64,000 nucleotides of DNA. Origin: Arthrobacter sp. StoSoilB19 (GTDB lineage Bacteria > Actinomycetota > Actinomycetes > Actinomycetales > Micrococcaceae). The translations under genes and the position numbers were made by a program. Under the pieces are notes generated by a model that was not told the origin of the DNA, ran no database searches, and was given only the letters and a program-made list of their open reading frames with translations. The stretch is taken from the NCBI RefSeq assembly GCF_019977275.1, contig NZ_AP024650.1, forward strand, positions 3,596,001 through 3,660,000, given 5' to 3'. Within the stretch, counting starts at the first letter, position 1. Every line of letters starts with the position of its first letter. Shown here piece after piece: positions 1 through 9,103 of the stretch.

Positions 1-179
1 AAGCCTTCGCCGCGGCTCCCTGCGGGCCACTCGGCTTCGGCCACCTGCTGCGCCCCCGGGACGGCATGAAACAGGTGGCGGAGCCGGTGACACGACCGGT
101 TAAAGCCGGAACAGGCAAGCCAGGCACTTGCGGCGAGCAGCAGGAACAGTGCAAAGCCTGCAGCCAAACCCGGGGTCAT
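1..179 (-). CDS. Type II secretion F-domain protein, TadC-like (partial)
   Basis: This is the N-terminal part of a leftward gene that runs off the left edge of the window. The visible product begins MTPGLAAGFALFLLLAA, a short hydrophobic segment followed by a basic region, as expected for the first membrane helix of a TadC-type inner-membrane platform protein. The ATG at 179 overlaps the stop codon of the upstream TadB-like gene (ATGA), the same coupling used by the other genes of this operon. The assignment rests mainly on position after tadA and tadB, because the conserved T2SSF domain lies outside the window. Confidence 0.6.
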   Translation of the reverse strand, partial: MTPGLAAGFALFLLLAASAWLACSGFNRSCHRLRHLFHAVPGAQQVAEAEWPAGSRGEG

Positions 180-973
180 GGCACTCCTGTCCCTGCGGCC
201 GCCGCAACAAGCCTGGCGGACCACGCCCTTCCTGCTGCCGTGAGCACCGCGCCACTGAACAATGCGGCCAGTCCCAGGGGTGTTCCCAGCAGGGTGGCCA
301 ATGGATCCACGCCCAGGGCAGCACCCAGTCCAAGACCCATCAATGGAAGCCAGGTCAAGAGACGGACCGTGGCTTTGGGGCCGGCGAGGGCGGTCTGCCT
401 GGCTGCATCCGCATCATCCTCCGCTTCCAGCTGGGCCACGAACCGGGTCAGCACGTCGGCGAGCGGACATCCACTGGCTTCGGCTATGTCAAAGCAGGCA
501 GCAAGCTCAGACCAGGTCCTGGCCTCCCGGTCCCTGTGAGGCAACGCCGTGGAAACCGCACGCCGGATGGCCTCCGAGACAGGGGCTCCGGTTGCCGCGG
601 CCGCGCGTGCGGAAGCCAGGACGGCAGTTGAACCCTCTGACAGCGCTGGGGATGGGAGCGCCGCGTGGTCATGCCATTGCCCGTCCTGCGGCGTGCCGTA
701 CACGGACCACAGCTCGTCCCACAGCCGCCCGGGTGTCCGGCCGCCCCTGAGCAGCGCCGCCAGCTGCTGCACCACCAGGGTCAGTCCAGGGCCCCGCATT
801 TTCGCCGAGCCCCGTCCGCCTGCGCTGCCCCAGCGCAGTATCCGGCTCTGCCGGGATCCCGGTGCCTTCTGGCTGCTGCCGCCTGCTGCACGCAACCTGG
901 ACGCAGCATCCAGGGGCGGCTTCAGGAGCAGCACCACAGCGGCGCCCAGAACTCCGATGAGGAGGATCGTCAC
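176..973 (-). CDS. tadB: Type II secretion F-family protein, TadB-like
   Basis: Integral membrane platform protein of a Tad/Flp pilus assembly machine, about 265 aa. The GTG at 973 overlaps the tadA stop (GTGA) and gives the N-terminus VTILLIGVLGAAVVLLL, a clean first transmembrane helix; a longer reading starting near 1021 would run deep into tadA and is unlikely. The middle holds the cytoplasmic F domain (LVVQQLAALLRGGRTPGRLW, with the LA..LR.G pattern typical of T2SSF). The C-terminus has two more hydrophobic segments around the GLGAALG and LAALFSGAVL stretches. In the Tad family TadB and TadC form the membrane platform above the TadA ATPase. Confidence 0.85.
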   Translation of the reverse strand: MTILLIGVLGAAVVLLLKPPLDAASRLRAAGGSSQKAPGSRQSRILRWGSAGGRGSAKMRGPGLTLVVQQLAALLRGGRTPGRLWDELWSVYGTPQDGQWHDHAALPSPALSEGSTAVLASARAAAATGAPVSEAIRRAVSTALPHRDREARTWSELAACFDIAEASGCPLADVLTRFVAQLEAEDDADAARQTALAGPKATVRLLTWLPLMGLGLGAALGVDPLATLLGTPLGLAALFSGAVLTAAGRAWSARLVAAAAGTGVP

Positions 974-2274
974 AGGGTGACCCCGGAGTCCATTCCCAAA
1001 CGGGCAGCCAGCGCCGGCCATGCGGGACCCGCCACCCCCGATTCTTCAACCGCCGGCACCACCGTCAGCCCCTCCGGGCCGTCGCCGATAAGTCCGATGC
1101 AAAGGACTTCCCTCCCCCGGGACGTCCTGCCCACGTGGATCACAGCGTCAAGGGCGCTGGCAGCCTGGAGCCGAACAGCCTCGGGTCCCAGCCCGGCGAG
1201 CGCGCCCAGGGCGTTGAGCCTGGCGGGGACTGCTGCTGCCGTGTTGGCGTGGATGGTTCCTCCACCGCCGCTGTGCCCGGTGTTCATCGCGGTAAGGAGC
1301 TCGCGGACTTCCGCGCCCCGGCACTCGCCCACCACCAACCTGTCCGGACGCATGCGAAGTGCCTGCCTGACGAGTTCCCCCAGGTCCACTGTCCCGCCGC
1401 CTTCGAGGTTTCCGTGCCGTGATTCCAACGCGACTACGTGCGGGTGGACAGGATTCAGTTCGGACGCATCCTCGATCAGGACCAGCCGCTCCTCCGCCGC
1501 ACACAATCCCAGGAGCGTAGACAGCAGCGTGGTCTTCCCGGAACCCGTGGCACCGCTGATCAGGAAGCTCAGCCTCCTGTCCACGACCTTCTCAAGCACC
1601 GCCTGCACTCCCGGGCCGAACATGCCCCCGGTGCGCAGCTCCTCCATGCTGAAGACCTTCTCCCTGCGGATCCGGACGCTCAGCAGCGTCCCGGACGTGG
1701 AAACCGGCGGCAACACGGCATGGACACGGTAGCCGCCGGCGAGCCTGACATCGACACAGGGCGAGCCGTCATCGAGGCGGCGCCCGCCTGCAGCGACGAG
1801 CCTGCAGGCCAGCGCCCGCAGCTGTGCCTCGCCGTCGAACAGGACGGGGACCCGCTCGATGCCGCGGCCCCGGTCCACCCAGACGGAGTGGGGAGCGTTG
1901 ACGAAGATGTCGGTGACGGCGGGATCCCGGGTGAGCTCCTGCAGCGGCCCCAGCCCGTTGAGTTCGGCACTGATCCGCTCTACGGCGGCAAGGGATCCTG
2001 CGGTGCCCAACAGCTTGCCGGTGGCCTGGACTGCCGCGGCAACCCGTGACGGCGTCACGGCACCGGCCTCTGCCATCATCGATTCGCGGACGGATTCCAG
2101 CAGCCCTGAATCGATGGTCCTGCCGCTGCCGGCGGTTCCCCTGCTGCGCGTCAGGCGGCCTGCCTGGTTTGCTTCCAGGATGCGGACGCTGCGCCGTGAG
2201 CCCAGGCCTCCCGCCCCCGCTGCGCTGCCCGCTTTCCCGGCCGGAGCCGACGGATTACCCGGCGCCGGGCTCAT
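970..2274 (-). CDS. tadA: Secretion ATPase TadA/CpaF family
   Basis: Hexameric secretion ATPase that powers Flp/Tad pilus assembly. The 434-aa product has an N-terminal domain (VTDIFVNAP, residues 120-128, and VDVRLAGGYRVHAVLPP) typical of CpaF/VirB11-like ATPases. It has a Walker A GATGSGKTT at residues 241-249, a Walker B/Asp-box region LVLIEDASEL, and a late HANTAAAVPARL segment with the conserved histidine. It starts inside the end of the CpaE-like gene (ATGA overlap) and ends inside tadB (GTGA overlap), so translational coupling is likely. The prepilin and minor-pilin genes would be expected further left, outside the window. Confidence 0.93.
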   Translation of the reverse strand: MSPAPGNPSAPAGKAGSAAGAGGLGSRRSVRILEANQAGRLTRSRGTAGSGRTIDSGLLESVRESMMAEAGAVTPSRVAAAVQATGKLLGTAGSLAAVERISAELNGLGPLQELTRDPAVTDIFVNAPHSVWVDRGRGIERVPVLFDGEAQLRALACRLVAAGGRRLDDGSPCVDVRLAGGYRVHAVLPPVSTSGTLLSVRIRREKVFSMEELRTGGMFGPGVQAVLEKVVDRRLSFLISGATGSGKTTLLSTLLGLCAAEERLVLIEDASELNPVHPHVVALESRHGNLEGGGTVDLGELVRQALRMRPDRLVVGECRGAEVRELLTAMNTGHSGGGGTIHANTAAAVPARLNALGALAGLGPEAVRLQAASALDAVIHVGRTSRGREVLCIGLIGDGPEGLTVVPAVEESGVAGPAWPALAARLGMDSGVTL

Positions 2275-3548
2275 GCCAACTCTCCAGCCGGCAGGTCATC
2301 GCCAAGCCAATCGAGCACAGATGCAGCGAAGCGCCGGATGTTCCGGCGCTTCCCCAGGTCCAGCAGCCGGCCGGATTCCATGGCTCCGCCGACGCCGCGG
2401 ACTTCTGGTATCCGGCCCTGGACCGGCAGTCCCACGGCGTCAGCGATCAGCGAACTGTCCAGCGCGGAGCCCGGCCGGCCCCGCACCAGCAGGGCCGCCT
2501 CCACCGGCGGAAGCTCCTGCATCAGGCGTACGGCCGCCACTGCTGCCTTCAGTTGTGCGGGTACCACCATCATGATCCGGTCGCAGTCCCAGGCCACCGT
2601 ATGGAGCGGCTCTGCCCCCCTTCCCACATCGAGCAGGACCAGTTCATAGCCACGGCGCGCAGCATCAAGCACACCTGCTGCGGCTGCGGCGGCGACGGGA
2701 AGGGGTTGCTCCCGTGTGGCAGGCCAGGACAGGAAGGAAAAGCCTCCCGCAACGGGTAGGGAATCCGAGAGCTGCAGGGGGTCGATGCTTCCCCTGGCCT
2801 CGGCGAGGTCCGGCCATCGGAGCCCGGGGGTTTCCTCTGCTGCGAGCGCCAGCTCCAGGCCGCCACCCCATGGGTCGCCGTCAACCAGCAGGACCCGTAC
2901 CCCCAGCCCTGCTGCCGCCTGCGCTATCCAGATGGCGGCGGTGGTGGCTCCTGCACCGCCGCAACCCCCCGTGATGCCAAGGACCATTCCGCCCGGGCCC
3001 GGCGACCGCGACCGGCTCAGATGGTCTGCCAGCCAGGCGGCGGCATCCGGCAGTACGGCAACACGCTCTGCCCCGAGGGCCGCCGCCAGGTGCCAGAGGC
3101 TGTCGCCCTCGCCGTCGAGGCCCACCATGACCGCAGGCGTGCTGCGCCGGGGCGGCAGTTCACGCACGTCACTGCCCACCAGGACGGCAGCTGCCGCCTC
3201 CCAGTAGCGGCCTGCCTCCACTGCGTCCGGGACAACGTGCAGGTGCGCGCCGGCGGCTGCCACAATACGCTCCACTTCGGCACGGAGGACGCCGGAGGAG
3301 GTCACCAGCAGAACCTCTCCTGCACCATCCGGCCGAATCCCGGCGGGCATTGAACCCCCAGGCATTGAACCCCTGAGCCCTGAACCGACAGGCCTTGAAT
3401 GCTCCGGCAGCCAGGCGGCCTCGGACGCTTCCCCGCTGTCCGCAACAGGACCCCCGCGGGATGGTGGCGCCGTGTTCGTTGGCCGCCACGAGGAGCCGGA
3501 GGCCTGTCCCGGACCGGATGTGGATGCGTTCAGCTGGTGCCTGCTCAT
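2271..3548 (-). CDS. TadZ/CpaE-like (Ssd-type) P-loop protein with atypical Walker A
   Basis: First gene of the tad operon, 425 aa from the ATG at 3548 (MSRHQLNAS). An open frame extends to 3770, but that would overlap the divergent polymerase gene. After a low-complexity head, residues from about 76 form a receiver-like domain (EVLLVTSSGVLRAEVERIV), followed by a MinD/ParA-like domain (GMVLGITGGCGGAGATTAAIWIA region). The phosphate loop reads TGGCGGAGATT, so both lysines of the canonical deviant Walker A (KGGxGKT) are absent. VLLVDGDPWGGGLE and LVLLDVGRGAEP follow in the usual positions. Tad loci generally carry such a TadZ/CpaE protein, which marks the assembly site; a Ssd-like role is an alternative. 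Confidence 0.82.
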   Translation of the reverse strand: MSRHQLNASTSGPGQASGSSWRPTNTAPPSRGGPVADSGEASEAAWLPEHSRPVGSGLRGSMPGGSMPAGIRPDGAGEVLLVTSSGVLRAEVERIVAAAGAHLHVVPDAVEAGRYWEAAAAVLVGSDVRELPPRRSTPAVMVGLDGEGDSLWHLAAALGAERVAVLPDAAAWLADHLSRSRSPGPGGMVLGITGGCGGAGATTAAIWIAQAAAGLGVRVLLVDGDPWGGGLELALAAEETPGLRWPDLAEARGSIDPLQLSDSLPVAGGFSFLSWPATREQPLPVAAAAAAGVLDAARRGYELVLLDVGRGAEPLHTVAWDCDRIMMVVPAQLKAAVAAVRLMQELPPVEAALLVRGRPGSALDSSLIADAVGLPVQGRIPEVRGVGGAMESGRLLDLGKRRNIRRFAASVLDWLGDDLPAGELA

Positions 3549-3663
3549 GGAGCCACTCTGCCGCGGCGGTGCGGCCTGGTTAAGGGAGCAAGTCCCGTAT
3601 GTGGACAACCTGCAGCGCGGACACCTCAACGAGGCACAGCCTCCAACAAGGCACAATGGGAAC

Positions 3664-5400
3664 ATGTACCTGCTGCTCGCCGCCCACCCCCGCGGCGCGG
3701 CGCTCCAGGAACTGACGCAGGCGGGCCTCGCCCAGCCGGCCAATCCCGAACCCCGCGTTGTGGCACTCACCGACCTTGCCGCCGTCGTCCGCGAACTGGA
3801 GGCACGGCGCCCCGGTGGCCAACCGCCCCGCTGGATATGGCACCGGACCCAGGACTGGTACCCGGCGCTGCTCGCATCCGAGGTGGAGGTGGAGCGCTGC
3901 TACGACCTCACCCTGTGCGGCAACATCCTGGCCTTCTCGCAGTTCAGCGCGCACACCGACTACGCCCGGAACACGGACAGGGTACCGGTGGAGGATCCCG
4001 CTCTTCCGCCAAAGGCGCTGCAGCCGCCGCGTCCCCCTGCAGACCAGGGCGCGCTGTTCGATGATCCCGCAACCGGGCTGCCGCCGGGGGCGCCGCTCGA
4101 GGAACTCCGTTCCGAATACGCAGCCCAACAGAGTGCGCTGGCAGGCGTGGGCACGGAGGAAAACCGCCGGAACCGCCTCCAGCTGCTGCTCGCGGCGGAG
4201 TCGGCGGCAGCTATTGTGGCCGCCGAGATGCAGCACGCCGGGGTCCCCTGGCGGGAAGACCTGCACGAACAGATCCTGGCCGGCCATCTGGGACCCCGCC
4301 CGCCCGCCGGGCAGCGTCCCGTGAAACTGGAGGCGCTGGCGGCGGAGCTGCGCGTCATGCTCAACTCACCCGGGCTCAACCCGGACTCCCCGCAGGACCT
4401 GATGCGCGCCCTGCACCGCAACGGGATCGAGGTCAAAAGCACCCGCAAGTGGGAGCTGAGGGAGTCCAGCCACCCCGCCATCGAGCCGTTGCTGGAGTAC
4501 AAGAGGCTTTCCCGCCTTCACACCGCCAACGGCTGGTCCTGGTTGGACGCGTGGGTGGACGGCGGCCGGTTCCGCCCGGAATACGTGGTGGGAGGCGTGG
4601 TGTCGGGCCGCTGGGCATCCCGCGGCGGCGGGGCGCTGCAGATTCCGCGCCAGGTCCGCGGCGCGGTGCACGCCGACCCTGGCCACAAGCTCATCGTTGC
4701 GGACGCCTCGCAGCTGGAGCCGCGCGTCCTGGCGGCCCTGGCGCAGGACTCGGCCATGGCTGAGGCGGCGCGGGACCAGGACCTGTACGCCGGGATCGCC
4801 GCCAAGGGATTTGGCGGCGACCGGGCCAAGGCGAAGATGGCCCTGCTGGGCGCCATGTACGGCGCCACCTCCGGCGAGGCCGGCCGCCTCATGCCGCAAT
4901 TGGCCCGCATCTACCCGCGTGCCGTGGACTTTGTGGAGCGGGCGGCGCGGGCGGGCGAAGCGGGCGGGACGGTCACCACCAGGCTGGGCCGCAGCAGCCC
5001 TCCGCCGTCCGGGCAGTGGTTCCTCAGCCAGCGCTCGGCCACGGCGGAGGAGCAGCGGAGGGCAGAGTCGATCGCGCGGTCCCGCGGGCGCTTTACCCGG
5101 AACTTCGTGGTCCAGGGCTCGGCAGCGGACTGGGCGGCCTGCTGGCTGGCAGAATTGCGACGGCGGCTGCGCGCCTTGCGGCCGGCAGGAACCGGCGGCA
5201 GCGGCGGACCTGTGGGGGCCCAACTCGCCTTCTTCCTGCATGACGAAGTCATGGTGCACGCGCCCTCGGACCGCGTCGATGCCTGCATCGCGGCAATCGA
5301 GGAATCGGCCAAGGCCGCCAAGGAATTGCTGTTCGGTCCCATCCCGGTGGAGTTCCCCGTCAGCATGGCCGTGGTGGACTCCTACGACCTCGCCAAATAG
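3664..5400 (+). CDS. Short A-family DNA polymerase ('bifunctional 3'-5' exonuclease/DNA polymerase' family)
   Basis: A 578-aa relative of DNA polymerase I that lacks the 5' nuclease domain. The polymerase core is intact. Motif A is KLIVADASQLEPR with the metal-binding Asp at 347, the O-helix is RAKAKMALLGAMYGA, and motif C is FFLHDEVMVH with His-Asp-Glu at 526-528. The N-terminal 180 residues sit where the proofreading domain would be, but I do not see the DxE signature, so exonuclease activity is doubtful despite the usual family name. The ATG at 3664 starts MYLLLAAHP; a longer reading from 3472 would run through the divergent tad gene start. About 115 bp separate it from the tad operon, so promoters must be shared or back to back. 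Confidence 0.85.
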   Translation: MYLLLAAHPRGAALQELTQAGLAQPANPEPRVVALTDLAAVVRELEARRPGGQPPRWIWHRTQDWYPALLASEVEVERCYDLTLCGNILAFSQFSAHTDYARNTDRVPVEDPALPPKALQPPRPPADQGALFDDPATGLPPGAPLEELRSEYAAQQSALAGVGTEENRRNRLQLLLAAESAAAIVAAEMQHAGVPWREDLHEQILAGHLGPRPPAGQRPVKLEALAAELRVMLNSPGLNPDSPQDLMRALHRNGIEVKSTRKWELRESSHPAIEPLLEYKRLSRLHTANGWSWLDAWVDGGRFRPEYVVGGVVSGRWASRGGGALQIPRQVRGAVHADPGHKLIVADASQLEPRVLAALAQDSAMAEAARDQDLYAGIAAKGFGGDRAKAKMALLGAMYGATSGEAGRLMPQLARIYPRAVDFVERAARAGEAGGTVTTRLGRSSPPPSGQWFLSQRSATAEEQRRAESIARSRGRFTRNFVVQGSAADWAACWLAELRRRLRALRPAGTGGSGGPVGAQLAFFLHDEVMVHAPSDRVDACIAAIEESAKAAKELLFGPIPVEFPVSMAVVDSYDLAK

Positions 5401-5565
5401 GGCGGAGCGCCTCCCGTGCTGCCTCTCTTACTGTCGTCGAGACGATAAGTAATCTACCCGGCGGTAGCTATGCGCGCCCGGTGACGGACGTTACAGTCGA
5501 AGCGGGGCTGATGCAGACCGGTCCACACGCTGATGCAACGACGCATACCAGGGAGGTCCCCGTCC

Positions 5566-5757
5566 ATGGCGGGAAGATTTGAAATTCACCGTGCAGGCGA
5601 TGAGTCGTACCGGCTGCGGCTGACCGACGCCGAAGGCAATATCGTTGCGGTGTCACCAACCTTCAGGTCCCTCAGCTTGCTCCGCGACGGGATCAACGCC
5701 ATGCGCGAGAATGCCGCCACCGGAATCGTGGTGGATTTGCGCCACCAGCAGGCCTGA
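5566..5757 (+). CDS. YegP-like DUF1508 protein, single domain
   Basis: A 63-aa protein, MAGRFEIHRAGDESYRLRL..., with the FEIH...YRLRL.DAEGN.VA.S and L.DGINAMRENA pattern of the DUF1508 (YegP) fold. Many family members, including E. coli YegP, carry two tandem copies; this one has only one, so it probably acts as a homodimer. The ATG at 5566 is preceded by a GGGAGG-like site at 5551-5557. The stop is 3 bp from the end of the convergent NUDIX gene. The molecular function of the family is not established. Confidence 0.85.
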   Translation: MAGRFEIHRAGDESYRLRLTDAEGNIVAVSPTFRSLSLLRDGINAMRENAATGIVVDLRHQQA

Positions 5758-5760
5758 AAA

Positions 5761-6438
5761 CTAGACCCCGATCGGGTGCAGCCTGGTGCGGTCCCATGGA
5801 ACGGACCAGCCGAGCTGGTCGAAGAGGCCGCTCAGCACAATGCCGGTGAAGCCCCACACCACCACGCCGTTGACAGTGAAGGCAGGGCTGTCGAACGTGC
5901 GGCCTGCGCGGTGGACCGTGGCCATCACCCTGTTGTCCGGGTCCAGGAGGTCCCTGACCGGGACGCGGAATACCTGGGCAGATTCGGCGTAGTCCACCAC
6001 CCGGACCGGCGACGGCGAGTGCCACCATCCGAGCACCGGCGTCACCAGGAAGTTGCTGTGCGCCAGGCCCAGTTCCTGGAGCGTGCCGAGGACTTCCACC
6101 CCGCCGGTGTCCAGTCCGGTTTCCTCCTCGGCTTCCCGAAGCGCAGCCGCCACCGGCGTTTCGCCCCGGTCGATGCTGCCGCCGGGAAACGCCACCTGCC
6201 CTGGATGGGAACCCAGGGTGTGGGCGCGCTCCAGGAGCAGGACGTCCAGATCCGCCGGCGCCAGTGGCTTGCCGGACGCGGCCGGGACGTCGTCGAGCAC
6301 CCCGAAAAGCATCAGGACCGCGGCCCTGCGGGCGCGGGAGGCATCTACTGTCAGTGCAGCCCAGCGTGGATCAGGGGGCCCGGCCGTCCCGGCTTCCGCC
6401 CGCTGGACCAGCGCGGCCAGGTCTTCCCTTGCGCTCAC
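5761..6438 (-). CDS. NUDIX hydrolase, CoA pyrophosphatase-like
   Basis: A 225-aa NUDIX hydrolase. The Nudix box is complete: GGSIDRGE, seven residues, then REAEEETGL, preceded by [13 protein letters not shown]. The [21 protein letters not shown] context matches the NudL/CoA pyrophosphatase subgroup, which cleaves coenzyme A or its derivatives to phosphopantetheine and 3',5'-ADP. Its ATG overlaps the end of the endonuclease III gene (coordinates 6435-6438), so the two are co-translated. The substrate is inferred from family resemblance only. Confidence 0.88.
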   Translation of the reverse strand: MSAREDLAALVQRAEAGTAGPPDPRWAALTVDASRARRAAVLMLFGVLDDVPAASGKPLAPADLDVLLLERAHTLGSHPGQVAFPGGSIDRGETPVAAALREAEEETGLDTGGVEVLGTLQELGLAHSNFLVTPVLGWWHSPSPVRVVDYAESAQVFRVPVRDLLDPDNRVMATVHRAGRTFDSPAFTVNGVVVWGFTGIVLSGLFDQLGWSVPWDRTRLHPIGV

Positions 6439-7229
6439 GTGGCCCTCGCCTGGGAGGCCATCCGGATCTCCGCAGCCCGCTGCTGTTCAGACAGGTACTG
6501 CTCCAGCAACGCCTCGCTGCCGGGCGCAAGTTCATACTTGAGGAGCTTGGCTGCTTTGACGGGGTCGGTCTCCCCCAGGCCATAGCTCGGGCACCAATTA
6601 GCCACGGGACAGGCACCACAGGCGGGCTTCCGGGCGTGGCAGACGCGGCGGCCGTGGAAGATCACACGGTGGGACAGCATGGTCCAGTCCCTGCGGTCAA
6701 ACAACTCCGCCACGTCCTGTTCGATCTGCACAGGGTCCTCGGACTGGGTCCACCCAAACCGCTTGGCCAGCCGGGCGAAATGGGTATCGACGGAGATGCC
6801 CGGGATGCCGAAGGCGTTGGCCAGCACCACGTTGGCGGTTTTGCGGCCCACCCCGGGCAAGGTGACCAGGTCTTCCATCCGCCCCGGGACCTCGCCGTCA
6901 AAGTCATCCACCAGGCGGGTGCACAGCGCCAGGACGTTCCTCGCTTTGGCGCGGAAGAACCCCGTGGGCTTGAGGATGGTTTCAAGCTCCGTGGGGTCCG
7001 CCTCGGCCAGGGACCGGGCATTGGGCCAGCGTGCGAACAGCACTTTGGTGACCTGGTTGACCGTGACGTCGGTGGTCTGGGCGGACAGCACGGTGGCCAC
7101 CAGCAGTTCGAAGGGGTTGCGGAAGTCCAGTTCCGCGTGGGCGTAGGGATATTTTTCGGCCAGGGCCCGGTGGATGCGCCGTGCCCGCCGTTTCAGCGCC
7201 AGGACGGATTCGGACGAAACCACGGGCAT
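6435..7229 (-). CDS. nth: Endonuclease III (DNA glycosylase/AP lyase)
   Basis: Base-excision repair glycosylase that removes oxidised pyrimidines and nicks AP sites. The 264-aa product has the helix-hairpin-helix [13 protein letters not shown] containing the catalytic lysine and the VDTHFARL segment with the catalytic aspartate. Its C-terminal 4Fe-4S ligand set reads [17 protein letters not shown] (C-x6-C-x2-C-x5-C). The ATG at 7229 ([20 protein letters not shown]) matches the usual N-terminal length; an in-frame GTG at 7268 is an alternative start, and neither has a strong ribosome-binding site. It lies just downstream of the membrane-protein gene and overlaps the NUDIX gene. Confidence 0.95.
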   Translation of the reverse strand: MPVVSSESVLALKRRARRIHRALAEKYPYAHAELDFRNPFELLVATVLSAQTTDVTVNQVTKVLFARWPNARSLAEADPTELETILKPTGFFRAKARNVLALCTRLVDDFDGEVPGRMEDLVTLPGVGRKTANVVLANAFGIPGISVDTHFARLAKRFGWTQSEDPVQIEQDVAELFDRRDWTMLSHRVIFHGRRVCHARKPACGACPVANWCPSYGLGETDPVKAAKLLKYELAPGSEALLEQYLSEQQRAAEIRMASQARAT

Positions 7230-7272
7230 CCCCGCGGCCTGCCCGTTCTTGCTGCGTGGCCCGGCCACGGCG

Positions 7273-8694
7273 TCAGCCGCGCTCGATGTTGCTGAGGTCG
7301 CGCAGGACGCCCAGCCGTCCGTCCGTGTGCTGGACCAGGAATTCGTGGCCCCGGTCCTCAAGCGCCAGTACCCAGCCGCCGGGCTCGATCACGAAGGCAG
7401 GCGCACCGGTGCGGGGGTCGTAGGCGGTGCGGTGCTGGGCGACGGCGAACCAGAAAGCCTCATGGATGGGCTGCCCGTCGGTCTCGTCATGGCGGGTGGA
7501 CGGGTCCACTGTCGCGCCGATGGGCTGCTCGGAACGGACCTGCTGGTGGACAGCGGTGGCGGCCGGCGGCTCCCACGCTGCCTGCGGAGCGCCCGCGGCG
7601 GGGACGGCACCGTGCTGGGTCTCCTCGGCTGCCGGGGCCGTGGTTGATTCAGGACGGACGACGTCGGCCGCCTGGGTGGGCGGGCCGGCGTCCTGATGCG
7701 GCGTGCCGGCATCCCGGTCAGCGGCTTCGGGGGCGGTTGATACAGGGGTGGATGATACAGGGCTGGTTGATACAGGGGCGGTTGGCGCCGCGGGGGTAGA
7801 GGCAGCCGGACCCGCGGCGGTGCCCGCAGCTGGAGCGCCGGCAGCTGCAGCGCCGGTCCCTGCAACGGCAGCCCCGGCATTGGCCACGGGGACGGCGGCA
7901 GTGGCGGGCGTGTGGGTGGAACGCGCCGGCGCAGGGTTGGGGCTGGAAGATCCCGGCTCGACGGCGGAGGAACCTGCACCGGCCCCACCGAACAGGGTGG
8001 CACCTTTGAAGCCGCCCTTTGACTGGTTGGAGCCGGACTCCGGCTTGGGGGCTTTGGGGGTGCGCGGCTTCCGCAGCGGGACCGCGGCCTCGCGGGCCAC
8101 AATGTGCGCCGGCGTCTCTGGCCGGTCCTTGAAGTCACCGGAAAGGTACGGCAGGAACCGGCCCAGCACGGTGGCGGCGAAGAGGACGAGCGAGCCGATC
8201 AGGCCCACCAGCAGGCTGGTGACGTAGCCGCCTGCAACGGACAGGAAGAAGAAGGCCAGGGCGAAGGAGGCCACAACGGAGGCGAACTGGTCGATCGAGA
8301 GCGACCCCACGCGGATCCTTGTGGCGGGTGCCAGGCGGCGCGCCGCGAACAATGCGCTGGCGATCAGCGGCAGGACGATGCCCAGTCCCAGGAAGAACAG
8401 GTTGTTGAGGTTCCACAGGTTGTACCGGGCGCCGAAGAGGGGAAGCAGGGACGCGACAAAGAGGATCAGGGTGCCTGCGAAGACGGCCAGGTCGCGCACG
8501 GTGAACGGACCGAGGACCGCCTGGTTGGCGTTCGGGTCGATCTTCCCGGAGCCGGCCTTCTGCCCTGCAGCCTGCCCCTTGGCGGCGTTGCCGGCCGGTG
8601 TCGCGTGCGCGGATCCTCCCACGGCAGGCCCGGAGGCTCCTGGCCCTGCCTTGGTGTCCGGACCCGTTCGCTGGCCGTAACTCTGCTGGTTCAT
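7273..8694 (-). CDS. Membrane protein with Pro/Ala/Ser-rich linker and conserved C-terminal domain, function unknown
   Basis: A 473-aa protein I do not recognise. A polar, Gly/Ala-rich head (1-66) is followed by four predicted membrane helices at about 68-88, 97-118, 136-156 and 160-182. After these comes a long low-complexity Ala/Pro/Thr/Ser linker of roughly 180 residues, then a compact C-terminal domain ([36 protein letters not shown] region) ending [10 protein letters not shown]. The ATG at 8694 has an AAGGAG site a few bases upstream, which sets the start. The linker includes a DNA repeat (7731-7775). It may be the first gene of a transcript continuing into nth and the NUDIX gene. Confidence 0.8.
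   Translation of the reverse strand: MNQQSYGQRTGPDTKAGPGASGPAVGGSAHATPAGNAAKGQAAGQKAGSGKIDPNANQAVLGPFTVRDLAVFAGTLILFVASLLPLFGARYNLWNLNNLFFLGLGIVLPLIASALFAARRLAPATRIRVGSLSIDQFASVVASFALAFFFLSVAGGYVTSLLVGLIGSLVLFAATVLGRFLPYLSGDFKDRPETPAHIVAREAAVPLRKPRTPKAPKPESGSNQSKGGFKGATLFGGAGAGSSAVEPGSSSPNPAPARSTHTPATAAVPVANAGAAVAGTGAAAAGAPAAGTAAGPAASTPAAPTAPVSTSPVSSTPVSTAPEAADRDAGTPHQDAGPPTQAADVVRPESTTAPAAEETQHGAVPAAGAPQAAWEPPAATAVHQQVRSEQPIGATVDPSTRHDETDGQPIHEAFWFAVAQHRTAYDPRTGAPAFVIEPGGWVLALEDRGHEFLVQHTDGRLGVLRDLSNIERG
7731..7775. repeat. Three tandem 15-bp repeats inside the membrane-protein linker
   Basis: Three consecutive 15-bp units (GGGCGGTTGATACAG, GGGTGGATGATACAG, GGCTGGTTGATACAG), followed by a partial fourth. 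They keep the reading frame and encode VST/VSS-P pentads in the disordered linker on the minus strand. The copy number may vary between strains. Confidence 0.85.
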
Positions 8695-9103
8695 TCTGCT
8701 CTCCTTAGCGTGGCGGCACCGGGCCCGGTCCGGACCCGAAAACTGTGCCGTCTTGACATGCGGTCCGGGCCCGGCAAGGCGCTGTTTGCGCCCGGCCGGA
8801 GAGGTCCGAAGTGAAGTCACAATTCCATCTCAGCCTAGTCAACGGCCCGGCCGATCACTAGCTGGGGCAGGCCTCCGGCGGTGCCTGGCGAGTCATGAAG
8901 AGACCATTCACCGCATAAAAAATGCCGCTCATGGCCGCGTATGTGACGGGGCACACAGCGGATGCACCGTAAGCATTAGGCTTGGTTGCGGAACAGCTCT
9001 TTGCGGTATGCCCGCCCCCGGCTGGAGCCCAATGCCGTGCGATCGGCGGGCCATGCGGTGGCGGCGTCCCGCGCGGCAAAGATCGATGAATGATGAGGTT
9101 CAC
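8695..9103. other. 409-bp divergent intergenic region between membrane protein and acs
   Basis: No coding sequence is supported here. It holds the divergent promoters of the membrane-protein gene and acs. The stretch at 8915-8990 is more AT-rich than the surroundings (for example GCATAAAAAATGCC at 8914-8927) and contains a possible Crp/GlxR-type site at 8942-8957. No clear terminator or riboswitch structure was seen. Confidence 0.6.
8942..8957. promoter_or_regulatory. Candidate Crp/GlxR-type site upstream of acs
   Basis: TGTGACGGGGCACACA resembles the TGTGA-N6-TCACA consensus with one mismatch in the right half. A GlxR-like Crp is encoded at 22001-22678, and acetyl-CoA synthetase genes are known Crp-family targets in several actinobacteria. 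Binding here is inference from a single site. Confidence 0.35.
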
